Shown here in pieces: positions 57,213 through 64,000 of a stretch of DNA of 64,000 nucleotides (positions within the stretch are counted from its first letter, which is position 1; every line of letters begins with the position of its first letter). This DNA is from Bog-113 sp963752695. GTDB taxonomy: Bacteria > Acidobacteriota > Terriglobia > Bryobacterales > Bryobacteraceae. The translations under genes and the position numbers were made by a program. Location: contig CAVVZB010000001.1 of the NCBI GenBank assembly GCA_963752695.1, positions 620,001 to 684,000 on the forward strand, written 5' to 3'. Below the pieces are notes generated by a model. That model had not been told where the DNA came from. It saw nothing but the letters and a program-made list of their open reading frames with translations, and made no database searches.

Positions 57213-58198
57213 AGGATCTCCTGCGCTACCAGGAGCGCGTTCTGACCCGCCAGCCGGAAGTTGTCGGCCGCCATCCACAGCCACAGCGCGCGGGCATTAT
57301 TGCGATCCCGCGAGATGGCGCCCACAGAGATGCCGTCTTGTCCGGCCGCTGCCACGTTGTTGGGCGGCTCTACGTCAGGACCGTGGACATTGATGTTGTC
57401 ACCGGCAAGTTGGGATCGAAGCGTCGCGGCATCCGGGGCCTCGCCGTCGAATTCCAGCCAGACCGAGAAGCTATAACCGTGGAAGACGGGCGCCTGGATC
57501 AATTTCAGCGATGGCAGGGGGGATAGCTCGGCATTTTGCATCAGAGTGGCAAGGTGGCGCTCGATGCGGGTTTCGATTTCGTCCAATTGCGCGGGAGCTT
57601 CCTCGCCTAACTCCGCTAGCATGTTGAAACTCAACTGCGTATCGAAGACCTTCTTCTCCATCGACTTGAAAGACAGCAGGCTGACCGTCTGCTGCTGCAG
57701 TTCTTCGATGCCGGACACGCCCCGTTCACTGGCGGGCTCAAATATATGCGCGATCCACCGGGTGAGCCGGTGATCGCGGGCGAGAGCCTGAAACAAAACC
57801 GCGAGTGCGATGGCGGCGGGATGCGCGATGGAATGGATGGCGTCCGGCGCTACACGAAAAGCTGACGGTTCGACCATAGGCGCACGCAAGCGGGAGCGCG
57901 GATTCTCCTCCGCCGCATGCGTCAGATCAATGATCGGCTCATCGGGGGCTAGCTGCAGCGCGAGCTGCGATGACGCCGCGTCGCCGGCCAGGATTACGGT
58001 AACCACATCGTCCATGGCAGCCAGATCGAGCTTGTTCAGAATGGATGCTTCGCCGGCATGTTCGGCTAGAACACCGCTACTTTCCTGCGCCCCGGCAATG
58101 AGGCGTACGGCGGCTCCGAACGAGCCGTGAGAGAGAAGGTCGCGCAACTCGCGGCCTAAGAGCGTTTCACTGCCGACAAGCGCAATCGTCTCAGACAA
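57209..58198 (-). CDS. Aspartate-semialdehyde-dehydrogenase-like protein without the catalytic cysteine
   Basis: 329 residues from a TTG at 58198 with GGAG 7 bases upstream. The fold is ASADH/USG-1: Rossmann start ETIALVGSETLLGRELRDLL, EPIIDLTHAAEENPRSR, then IFEPASERGVSGIEELQQQ, VFDTQLSFNMLAELGEE and QAPVFHGYSFSVWLEF. In true ASADH the active-site Cys lies in NPNCST; here the same place reads AHPAAIAL, and the whole protein contains no cysteine. So it cannot perform the thioester chemistry and is probably a binding or scaffold protein. It overlaps pssA by 8 bases and lptE by 4, in an envelope operon. Confidence 0.85.
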   Translation of the reverse strand: MSETIALVGSETLLGRELRDLLSHGSFGAAVRLIAGAQESSGVLAEHAGEASILNKLDLAAMDDVVTVILAGDAASSQLALQLAPDEPIIDLTHAAEENPRSRLRAPMVEPSAFRVAPDAIHSIAHPAAIALAVLFQALARDHRLTRWIAHIFEPASERGVSGIEELQQQTVSLLSFKSMEKKVFDTQLSFNMLAELGEEAPAQLDEIETRIERHLATLMQNAELSPLPSLKLIQAPVFHGYSFSVWLEFDGEAPDAATLRSQLAGDNINVHGPDVEPPNNVAAAGQDGISVGAISRDRNNARALWLWMAADNFRLAGQNALLVAQEIL

Positions 58199-59078
58199 GA
58201 GGATGCTCCAAAGGGATAGGCGGACGGCGCGACCGGCGCAAACGCCGCAGCACTCCGCCAACACGCAAAACAATTCCGCTCACTGCGTAGGTGCTGGCCA
58301 TCACCAGCAATACGGCCTGGGACCAGTACCATCCGAGAACGAGCAAGCCTCCCATGAGAACAATAGTCAGCGGCGAGCGGGGCTTCAGGAAAGAGTTGTC
58401 CTTAAACGCGTAGTATCGCCAGGTGCAGACCATGAGCCAGGCGAGTAGGGTAAGCAGCGTCAGCCACGCGATGTTCAGCGGCCATTGCGATATCGGAACC
58501 CCGTCAGCGGCATAAACGATCGCGGCCACCAGTCCCGCGGCGGCGGGAATCGGCAACCCCACGAAGTAGCTGCGGTTGGGGCGTCCGGGATTCTTCGGTT
58601 TCGGATTCTTCTGAACATTGAAGCGGGCCAAACGCAGAGAACCGCAGAGAAGGAATAGAAAAGCAATCACCTTCCCGGCACGCGTCAGGTGATCGCTCAT
58701 ATCGGAAGCAGTGCCCGCGGGGAGAAACTGAAATCCCCAGACATACGCCAGAACTGCCGGGGCGATGCCGAAGCTCACCACGTCCGAAATGGAATCCATC
58801 TCTTTCCCGAACTCACTGGTAGTGTGGGTAAGGCGGGCGATGCGGCCATCGAGGCCGTCCAGTACAATGGCGAGTCCGATGGCCTTAGCCGAAGTGGCAA
58901 ATTGTTCGGCGGCGCCGGTCGGGTTGGACAGATTCGCCGCTCCCTGTATCGAGCGGAGCACCGACAGGAAGCCAAGGAAGATATTGCCCGCCGTAAAGAG
59001 GGTGGGAAGGGCGTAAGCGGCTCGAGGCGGTGGACGGCGAACCGCGATCGCAGCGGCGGGTTCGTCTACGTCGTGCAA
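58191..59078 (-). CDS. pssA: CDP-diacylglycerol-serine O-phosphatidyltransferase
   Basis: Makes phosphatidylserine from CDP-diacylglycerol and serine at the inner membrane. Start at a TTG at 59078 with GGAGGAG 8 bases upstream; the longer frame to 59198 overlaps psd and is not needed. 295 residues, about eight transmembrane segments. The CDP-alcohol motif DGLDGRIARLTHTTSEFGKE followed by MDSISD matches DGx2ARx8Gx3Dx3D. A basic, Arg-rich C-terminus follows the last helix. It overlaps psd by 13 bases; Psd decarboxylates its product to phosphatidylethanolamine. Confidence 0.93.
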   Translation of the reverse strand: MHDVDEPAAAIAVRRPPPRAAYALPTLFTAGNIFLGFLSVLRSIQGAANLSNPTGAAEQFATSAKAIGLAIVLDGLDGRIARLTHTTSEFGKEMDSISDVVSFGIAPAVLAYVWGFQFLPAGTASDMSDHLTRAGKVIAFLFLLCGSLRLARFNVQKNPKPKNPGRPNRSYFVGLPIPAAAGLVAAIVYAADGVPISQWPLNIAWLTLLTLLAWLMVCTWRYYAFKDNSFLKPRSPLTIVLMGGLLVLGWYWSQAVLLVMASTYAVSGIVLRVGGVLRRLRRSRRPPIPLEHPLV

Positions 59079-59731
59079 AGAGCCGGCTCCTCCAGCGGTG
59101 CATGCCGCACGGCGATTGGTTCGGCATAGCCGCCGCGTCTGGCTAAAACGCTTGTCCCCGCAATCACCCGCATCCCCTCTTTCACCTCGAGGTGCCACTC
59201 CGGCCCGAGGACCACATCGGCACGGGAGCCGAACTTGATCATGCCGACACGCTCGCCAGCGGTCACGTAGTCGCCAGCCTTTTTCGTGAAAACAATTCGC
59301 CGTGCAATCAATCCGGCGATCTGCTTGAACACGACGCGCGTATCCTCGCCGTGTATTGTCACGCGATTCTGTTCATTTTGCGAGGAAGCGAGATCGCGGC
59401 TAGCCACCAGGAATTGGCCACTCGTATATTCCACGTTGGTGATGATTCCGGAGATCGGCGCACGGTTCACGTGAACATCGAAGATATTCAGGAAGATGCT
59501 CACCCTTTTGATTCCGGGCCCTTCCGGAGTGATCGCGACGATTTTGCCGTCTGCCGGAGAAACGGCCACGGGTCCCGCCGGAGTCAGCCTGTCGGGGTCA
59601 CGAAAGAACCAGGCGCAGAACGAACCCAGGAGTAGCAGCGGCAAACCGAGCCAAAATGAGCCGGTCAGGATCGCGACCAGAATAGCTGCCACAGTGAAGC
59701 CGATTGCGTAATAAACACCGTCCCGAACCAT
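59066..59731 (-). CDS. psd: Phosphatidylserine decarboxylase (short form)
   Basis: Converts phosphatidylserine to phosphatidylethanolamine. 221 residues with two N-terminal membrane helices (about 8-27 and 28-42), the WFFRDPDR motif, DGKIV and IFLNIFDVHVNRAP. The self-cleavage site is MIKFGSRADV: the chain breaks between G168 and S169, and the Ser becomes the pyruvoyl group. The short length fits the archaetidylserine-decarboxylase-like group common outside proteobacteria. It overlaps pssA by 13 bases, so synthase and decarboxylase are translated together. Confidence 0.93.
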   Translation of the reverse strand: MVRDGVYYAIGFTVAAILVAILTGSFWLGLPLLLLGSFCAWFFRDPDRLTPAGPVAVSPADGKIVAITPEGPGIKRVSIFLNIFDVHVNRAPISGIITNVEYTSGQFLVASRDLASSQNEQNRVTIHGEDTRVVFKQIAGLIARRIVFTKKAGDYVTAGERVGMIKFGSRADVVLGPEWHLEVKEGMRVIAGTSVLARRGGYAEPIAVRHAPLEEPALCTT

Positions 59732-59747
59732 GGATCAGAATCTCATA

Positions 59748-60581
59748 CTACATCTGTGTTGAGAGGCGATCCAACTCGCGTTTCAGCAAGGGGTTCCGGG
59801 GATACTCCTGATTGAGCTCCCGCAGAAGACCGCGCGCCTGAGCGATGTGCTTGTCGCGCAGATAGGCGGTCGCTAGCAAAATCTTGGCGAATGATTTCAA
59901 GTAGTGTCCGTTTGCAGCCACCGTTTGCAAATTGCGCACTCCGGCCTGCGTGTCGCCACGAACATCGTCGAAGCGGACAAACAAGCGGAACAGCACGGGA
60001 ATGCTCCCGATCAAGTACTCGGTAAACCCGGTGGTCAGATAAGCGTCGTAATAGTCCGGCGCAATTTGCAGTAGACGCTTGGCATCGCGATAACCCACCT
60101 TATTGATCGAAAGACTCTGCATTTGACGCTTTTCGACCAGGGCGACGTAATCGGTTAGATTGCCGTTGGCCAGGCAGAGGGCGAACAGTGCGTTCGCGTC
60201 AGAGGGGTTGCGGGCCAGATCCGCGTTTGCCAGGTCTTGCGCCTGCTTGAGTGCGGCATACAGCAGGTCGTGGATCTTCGGATCTGGCATTAGCTTTCGC
60301 TTATCGGCAATGCGGCGATCGTCCTTAAAGAACTCGCTTTCAAGAATGCCGAGGCGATCGAGTTCGAAGAACAAATAGGCGGACGCCTTCACTGAGTAGG
60401 CGAGCGGGTCCGCGGCGTGCGCGGCGATGTAGCGATCCAGGATGGCGCGGGAGCCGTCGAAATCCGAGTTGTACAAATGCGCGAAGGCGTCGTCGATGGC
60501 AGGCTCATAATGAATCGGGGCGGCGGCGAAACAAGCCGTGGCGGCGAGCAAGCCGAGCCAAACTGCGAACGATAGCTTCAC
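59748..60581 (-). CDS. Exported helical-repeat protein (TPR-like)
   Basis: 277 residues. Signal peptide MKLSFAVWLGLLAATACFAA, then helices with TPR spacing (PAIDDAFAHLYNSDFDGSRA, ILDRYIAAHAADPLAYSVKA; later YLRDKHIAQARGLLRELNQE). Conserved LARNPSDANALFALCLANGN supports a repeat scaffold. No catalytic motif. It lies 16 bases upstream of psd on the same strand, and so probably heads the envelope operon. Partner unknown. Divergent from mscS across 31 bases. Confidence 0.83.
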   Translation of the reverse strand: MKLSFAVWLGLLAATACFAAAPIHYEPAIDDAFAHLYNSDFDGSRAILDRYIAAHAADPLAYSVKASAYLFFELDRLGILESEFFKDDRRIADKRKLMPDPKIHDLLYAALKQAQDLANADLARNPSDANALFALCLANGNLTDYVALVEKRQMQSLSINKVGYRDAKRLLQIAPDYYDAYLTTGFTEYLIGSIPVLFRLFVRFDDVRGDTQAGVRNLQTVAANGHYLKSFAKILLATAYLRDKHIAQARGLLRELNQEYPRNPLLKRELDRLSTQM

Positions 60582-60612
60582 GTCTTACTTTACCGCTTGG
60601 GAGAATTGAACG

Positions 60613-62454
60613 ATGGGAACCAACGTCTCCAGCCCTGCGCCCGTTCGCAAACCGGGACCGAGCGTTCTGGGCCGCGTGCGCCTGATTCTGGCGCTCAGCT
60701 TGTCCATCATTCTCCTGCTCTGCCTGGGCTTCGCCTGGGAGACGCGCGACGTCATGAGTCACTTGTCCTTCCTCAGGGATGCCGGTGACCGGGGGGTTCT
60801 GTCGAGCACCCAGGACACGCTGGTCGACCTAAGCCCCTGGCAGACCGCGGAAGCTCTCGCGCCGCTGGCGGTGACAACCGAAGAGCGGAACCACGCCCGC
60901 GAGGCCGAGCGTCTGGCGGACCACGAAGTGGACCAGGCATTCGCCGCCGCTCTGCGTGAGGCCACGCTCCGGCAGCACAAACTTACTGGTGACGCGGCTG
61001 GGTTGGCCCAGAAAGTCGCCGGCCTGCAACAGGTCGTGAAGCAAGACCAGGAGCACGTTCGCTCGTTAACGCCCGCAGCCGGAAAGCCTGCTGCTGATAC
61101 CGGCGCGATTGCGGACGACCTGGATGTAGCCAAAGCCCAGCTAGGTCTCGACTCAGACGAACTAGCCGATGCGGAAGAGGACCTCGCACGCGCCTCGGGA
61201 GATCAGCGTGGGCAGATCCAGCAGGAACTGTCCGCTCACGAAGCGGCGATGAAGAAGTACGATTCCGGCGCATCGGATAAGGGACAGGTCGCGGTGCTCT
61301 CTGCCAAACGCTACTCGACGGTTGCCGGGCAGATCGGAGCCTGGTTCGATCAGGACACTCGCCGCCATTTGATCCTGGAGGCTCAGAAGCAAGCGCAGGA
61401 AAGCGCCGCCGCGCTGACCGGCAAACACAACACTAAGAAGACGACCGCCGACGGTAAAGCCACGGCCGCAGCAAACACGCCACCTCTTGCGCAAGATAAG
61501 ACTGCCAAAATAGAAAGCCTGACTCGCCGCGCCGAGCAGCGGCAGATCCTCACCATCTATGACGACCGGATTGAGACGGAGCGGCAATTAGCCGCTGTTT
61601 ACGGCAAGTGGGCGGAGCAGGTACAACTCCAGCACCGCATCCTGCTGCATCTGCTTCTACGGTCCTTTGCTCTGCTCGCCTTTATTCTGCTCGCTATCGT
61701 GCTGTTGAACTGGGCTGTCCGTCACTGGGTGTTGCGTGCTTCGCTCGACCGGCGGCGGATTCAGACACTGCGGACCATTTTCGAACTCGGCATCCAGGTG
61801 ACCGGACTCATTATCGTGCTGCTGGTTATTTTTGGAGTCCCGAATCAGATGCCCACGATTTTGGGCTTGGCGACCGCGGGCATAACCGTAGTGATGCAGG
61901 ACTACATTCTCGCCTTCTTCGGCTGGTTCTTGTTGATGGGTAAGAACGGGATTCGCGTCGGCGATTGGGTCGAAATCAATGGCGTTGGTGGCGAGATTGT
62001 CGACATCGGGGTGTTCAAGACCACGATCTTGGAAACGGGTAATTGGACAGGTAAGGGCCATCCCACGGGACGGCGGGCGCGGTTCACCAACAGCTTCGCC
62101 GTGAACGGGCAATTCTTTAATTTCTCAACCGCGGGCCAATGGATGTGGGACGAAATCCGCGTGGGGATCCCGTCTACCGGAAACACGACGGAGATGCTGG
62201 AGCAAATCGTGAAAGCGGTGACGATCGAAACCGAAAAGGAGACCGAAGTGGCCGAAGAGGAATGGAAGCAGGCGAACCAGCAGAACGGCTTGAGTCAGTT
62301 TCCGGCGAGACCCTCGGTGAACCTGCGCCCGAGCGCGGCTGGTATCGACGTGATCGTCCGATTTGTGACTCGCGCCGCGGATCGCTTCGATGTTCGCAAC
62401 CGTGTTTATGAGCGCGTGATCGAAGTGACGCGTAAGCCACAACCAGTCGCATAG
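60613..62454 (+). CDS. MscS-family mechanosensitive channel with long periplasmic coiled-coil region
   Basis: 613 residues with GGGAGA 8 bases before the ATG. One transmembrane segment at about 22-42 is followed by about 270 residues rich in Glu, Gln, Ala and Lys (AQKVAGLQQVVKQDQEHVRS; AEEDLARASGDQRGQIQQEL), predicted coiled coil and periplasmic. Two or three more helices (about 345-365, 390-410) lead to the MscS pore helix (PTILGLATAGITVVMQDYIL) and the beta-domain (GIRVGDWVEINGVGGEIVDIG), ending in an alpha/beta vestibule near 560-600. It releases solutes on sudden osmotic downshift. The extra coiled coil may sense the cell wall. Followed 7 bases later by a small membrane protein. Confidence 0.9.
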   Translation: MGTNVSSPAPVRKPGPSVLGRVRLILALSLSIILLLCLGFAWETRDVMSHLSFLRDAGDRGVLSSTQDTLVDLSPWQTAEALAPLAVTTEERNHAREAERLADHEVDQAFAAALREATLRQHKLTGDAAGLAQKVAGLQQVVKQDQEHVRSLTPAAGKPAADTGAIADDLDVAKAQLGLDSDELADAEEDLARASGDQRGQIQQELSAHEAAMKKYDSGASDKGQVAVLSAKRYSTVAGQIGAWFDQDTRRHLILEAQKQAQESAAALTGKHNTKKTTADGKATAAANTPPLAQDKTAKIESLTRRAEQRQILTIYDDRIETERQLAAVYGKWAEQVQLQHRILLHLLLRSFALLAFILLAIVLLNWAVRHWVLRASLDRRRIQTLRTIFELGIQVTGLIIVLLVIFGVPNQMPTILGLATAGITVVMQDYILAFFGWFLLMGKNGIRVGDWVEINGVGGEIVDIGVFKTTILETGNWTGKGHPTGRRARFTNSFAVNGQFFNFSTAGQWMWDEIRVGIPSTGNTTEMLEQIVKAVTIETEKETEVAEEEWKQANQQNGLSQFPARPSVNLRPSAAGIDVIVRFVTRAADRFDVRNRVYERVIEVTRKPQPVA

Positions 62455-62461
62455 TGTGGGG

Positions 62462-62797
62462 ATGAGCCGTTCAAGCACTATTGCGGCTCTCCTGCTTGCC
62501 TCATTACTGGAAGCCGGTGGCGATGCGATTATCCGAACGGCTTTGCGCGGTTCGCAAGGCATCTCGCGCGTCCTTCTTTTTACGCTGGGAGCACTGGTGC
62601 TGTTCGCTTACGGGTGGACAGTGAATGCGCCGTCGTGGGACTTCGGAAGATTGCTCGGCCTATATGTGGTCTTCTTCTTTATCACCGCGCAATTGATTTC
62701 CTGGCTGGTGTTTCATCAAGCGCCCGGGAAGCCGGTATTAGTTGGTGGGGTACTGATTGTCGCCGGCGGATTGCTGATTTCCTTGTGGGAAGGGTGA
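62462..62797 (+). CDS. Small four-helix membrane protein resembling SMR/YnfA transporters
   Basis: 111 residues from an ATG at 62462 (a GTG at 62456 adds two). Four hydrophobic helices (about 6-24, 34-52, 64-88, 90-108). Helix 1 reads ALLLASLLEAGGDAI, with a Glu where SMR transporters have the proton-coupled Glu14, and helix 4 reads VGGVLIVAGGLLISLW like the SMR dimer helix. Length and helix pattern also fit the UPF0060/YnfA group. I saw no diagnostic charged residues beyond that Glu. It starts 7 bases after mscS and may be co-transcribed. Function inferred from fold only. Confidence 0.65.
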   Translation: MSRSSTIAALLLASLLEAGGDAIIRTALRGSQGISRVLLFTLGALVLFAYGWTVNAPSWDFGRLLGLYVVFFFITAQLISWLVFHQAPGKPVLVGGVLIVAGGLLISLWEG

Positions 62798-62832
62798 AGT
62801 CTGGTCACCCTTCCGCGTCAAAGGCGCGCCGG

Positions 62833-63978
62833 CTATAGATTTCCTCGCAAATCCTGCTCCCGCTCAATGGCTTCGAACAACGCTTTGAAATTGCCCTTGC
62901 CAAAACTTCGGCTTCCCTTCCGCTGAATGATTTCGAAAAACAAAGTAGGGCGGTCTTCCACCGGCTTGGTGAAGATCTGGAGCATATAGCCCTCGTCATC
63001 GCGATCCACTAGAATGCCCAGGGCGCTCAACTCGTCCACGGGCTCGTCAATCTTCCCGACGCGCCCCTCCAGTTGCTCGTAGTAGGAGGTCGGGATGCTC
63101 AAAAATTGGATGCCTTGGGCCCGCAGGCGGCTGACCGTCTGGATGATGTCGTCGGTTGCCATGGCGATGTGCTGGATGCCAGGACCCTGGTAGAAATCGA
63201 GGTACTCCTCGATCTGCGATTTCCGTTTCCCCTCGGCGGGCTCGTTGATAGGGAACTTGACCCGATCGTTCCCATTCGCCATGACCTTGGACATGAGCGC
63301 CGAATACTCCGTGCTGATGTCTTTATCGTCGAAGTGTTGGTACTCGCGGAAGCCCATCACGTCGCGGTAGAACGTCACCCAGCGGTTCATCTCGCCCCAG
63401 CCGACGTTGCCGACCATGTGGTCGATGTATTTGAGTCCGGTAGGGCGCGCCAGTGGATCGGGTTGCGGAGTGGCAATGAAACCGGGCAGAAAAGCGCCGG
63501 TGTAATTCTTGCGCTCGACAAAGGTGTGCACCGTATCGCCGTAAAGGCCAATGGAAGCAAAGCGTACTTCGCCGTGGTTATCCTGTTCGGTCTCCGGCTC
63601 CCGAACACTGCGGGCCCCCCGGCTGGTGGTCTCTTTCCAAGCGCTGGCGGCATCATCCACCCACAGCGCAACGTCTTTGACACCGTCGCCGTGCAGGTGC
63701 AAGTGGGCGGCCAGCGGATGATCGGGACGGAGCGGAGTGGTCAATACCAGCCGGATCTTATCCTGCTGCACCACGTAAGAAACACGATCGCGCGTGCCGG
63801 TCTCCGGGCCACGATAGGCGACCAGGCTCATGCCGAGCGCGGTGCGATAAAAATGCGCGGCTTGCTTGGCGTTGCCAACGATGAACTCGACGTAGTCGGT
63901 CCCGTTGAGCGGAAGAAAGTCTGCTGAATTCTGGGTCTGCGTTTGAGTTGCCGGCGATGTTTCTAATGCCTGTGGCAT
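62833..63978 (-). CDS. hppD: 4-Hydroxyphenylpyruvate dioxygenase
   Basis: Converts 4-hydroxyphenylpyruvate to homogentisate in tyrosine breakdown, an Fe(II) enzyme of the VOC superfamily. 381 residues. The metal ligands are H187 in YIDHMVGNVG, H270 in GIQHIAMATDD and E349 in LFFEIIQRKG; the C-terminal FGKGNFKALFEAIEREQ helix gates the active site as in the family. CAGGAG lies 6 bases before the ATG. The next steps (hmgA, fahA) are not in the window. Convergent with the small membrane gene, 35 bases between stops. Confidence 0.95.
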   Translation of the reverse strand: MPQALETSPATQTQTQNSADFLPLNGTDYVEFIVGNAKQAAHFYRTALGMSLVAYRGPETGTRDRVSYVVQQDKIRLVLTTPLRPDHPLAAHLHLHGDGVKDVALWVDDAASAWKETTSRGARSVREPETEQDNHGEVRFASIGLYGDTVHTFVERKNYTGAFLPGFIATPQPDPLARPTGLKYIDHMVGNVGWGEMNRWVTFYRDVMGFREYQHFDDKDISTEYSALMSKVMANGNDRVKFPINEPAEGKRKSQIEEYLDFYQGPGIQHIAMATDDIIQTVSRLRAQGIQFLSIPTSYYEQLEGRVGKIDEPVDELSALGILVDRDDEGYMLQIFTKPVEDRPTLFFEIIQRKGSRSFGKGNFKALFEAIEREQDLRGNL

Positions 63979-64000
63979 AACAAGCTCCTGGGTTGGAAGT

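Noticed and set aside
59079..59198. 40-codon upstream extension of pssA
   Set aside because: It overlaps psd in another frame. The GGAGGAG site 8 bases before the TTG at 59078 decides the start.
1..64000. CRISPR arrays, rRNA, complete insertion sequences or prophage
   Set aside because: I saw no regularly spaced repeats, no rRNA-like sequence, no transposase with catalytic domain and no phage gene block.

Overview
This window is a dense stretch of bacterial chromosome, GC-rich by eye, with about 67 protein genes on both strands. I saw no rRNA, tRNA, CRISPR array or intact insertion sequence. The gene set points to a Gram-negative, outer-membrane-bearing bacterium: a complete Tol-Pal cluster, LptE, TonB-dependent and TolC-like outer-membrane proteins, and phosphatidylserine synthase with decarboxylase. 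Taken with the AroD-AroE fusion, the split-type methylmalonyl-CoA mutase large subunit, the prokaryotic Kir channel and an ECF sigma/anti-sigma/DUF3106 trio, I infer an acidobacterium of the Solibacter/Bryobacter type. That placement is inference from gene content, not from a marker-gene tree.

Layout, left to right. 1-1.8 kb: a minus-strand group of a tiny Lys-rich exported protein, an Rrf2/CymR-type regulator, cysteine synthase and a truncated exported protein. 1.9-7.2 kb: 4-alpha-glucanotransferase, then divergently a lone nuoB, an aminotransferase and an exported TPR protein. 7.2-10.7 kb: aroDE-gatB-bcp on the minus strand. 10.75-15.9 kb: tolQ-tolR-tonB/tolA-tolB-pal-cpoB, a complete envelope-constriction system in canonical order. 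16-20.6 kb: recN, rlpA, a sigma-54 activator and a GT4 glycosyltransferase. 21-25 kb: a small membrane protein overlapping mcmA, an IS630-type helix-turn-helix remnant, a GT2 enzyme and a MOSC protein.

25-36.7 kb: a secreted phosphoesterase behind a strikingly structured leader, then aroC-def, yceI, fmt-argJ and a small exported protein, two tandem TolC-like proteins and a lone fliG. 36.7-44.9 kb: a Kir channel-ThuA-glycosidase operon, an M23 peptidase and a yebC-ruvC-hypothetical-TlpA group. 45-55.6 kb: a GT2-methyltransferase fusion, a mutarotase-fold protein with 3-methyladenine glycosylase, plsY-gpsA, the sigma/anti-sigma/DUF3106 trio, trxA, glgA, a TonB-dependent receptor and rpsT. 55.6-64 kb: a minus-strand envelope operon (TPR protein, psd, pssA, Cys-less ASADH-like protein, lptE, holA), then mscS, a small multidrug-resistance-like protein and 4-hydroxyphenylpyruvate dioxygenase.

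The main theme is envelope biogenesis: Tol-Pal, LptE, phospholipid synthesis from PlsY/GpsA to PssA/Psd, RlpA and a mechanosensitive channel. Most of the rest is housekeeping metabolism and translation. The most unusual element is the leader RNA at 25283-25426. A 13-position long-range helix would bury the ribosome-binding site of the phosphoesterase gene and enclose four local hairpins, a riboswitch-like layout that I could not match to a known class. Translation starts in this genome often appear to be TTG, and gene overlaps of the ATGA/TTGA type are common.
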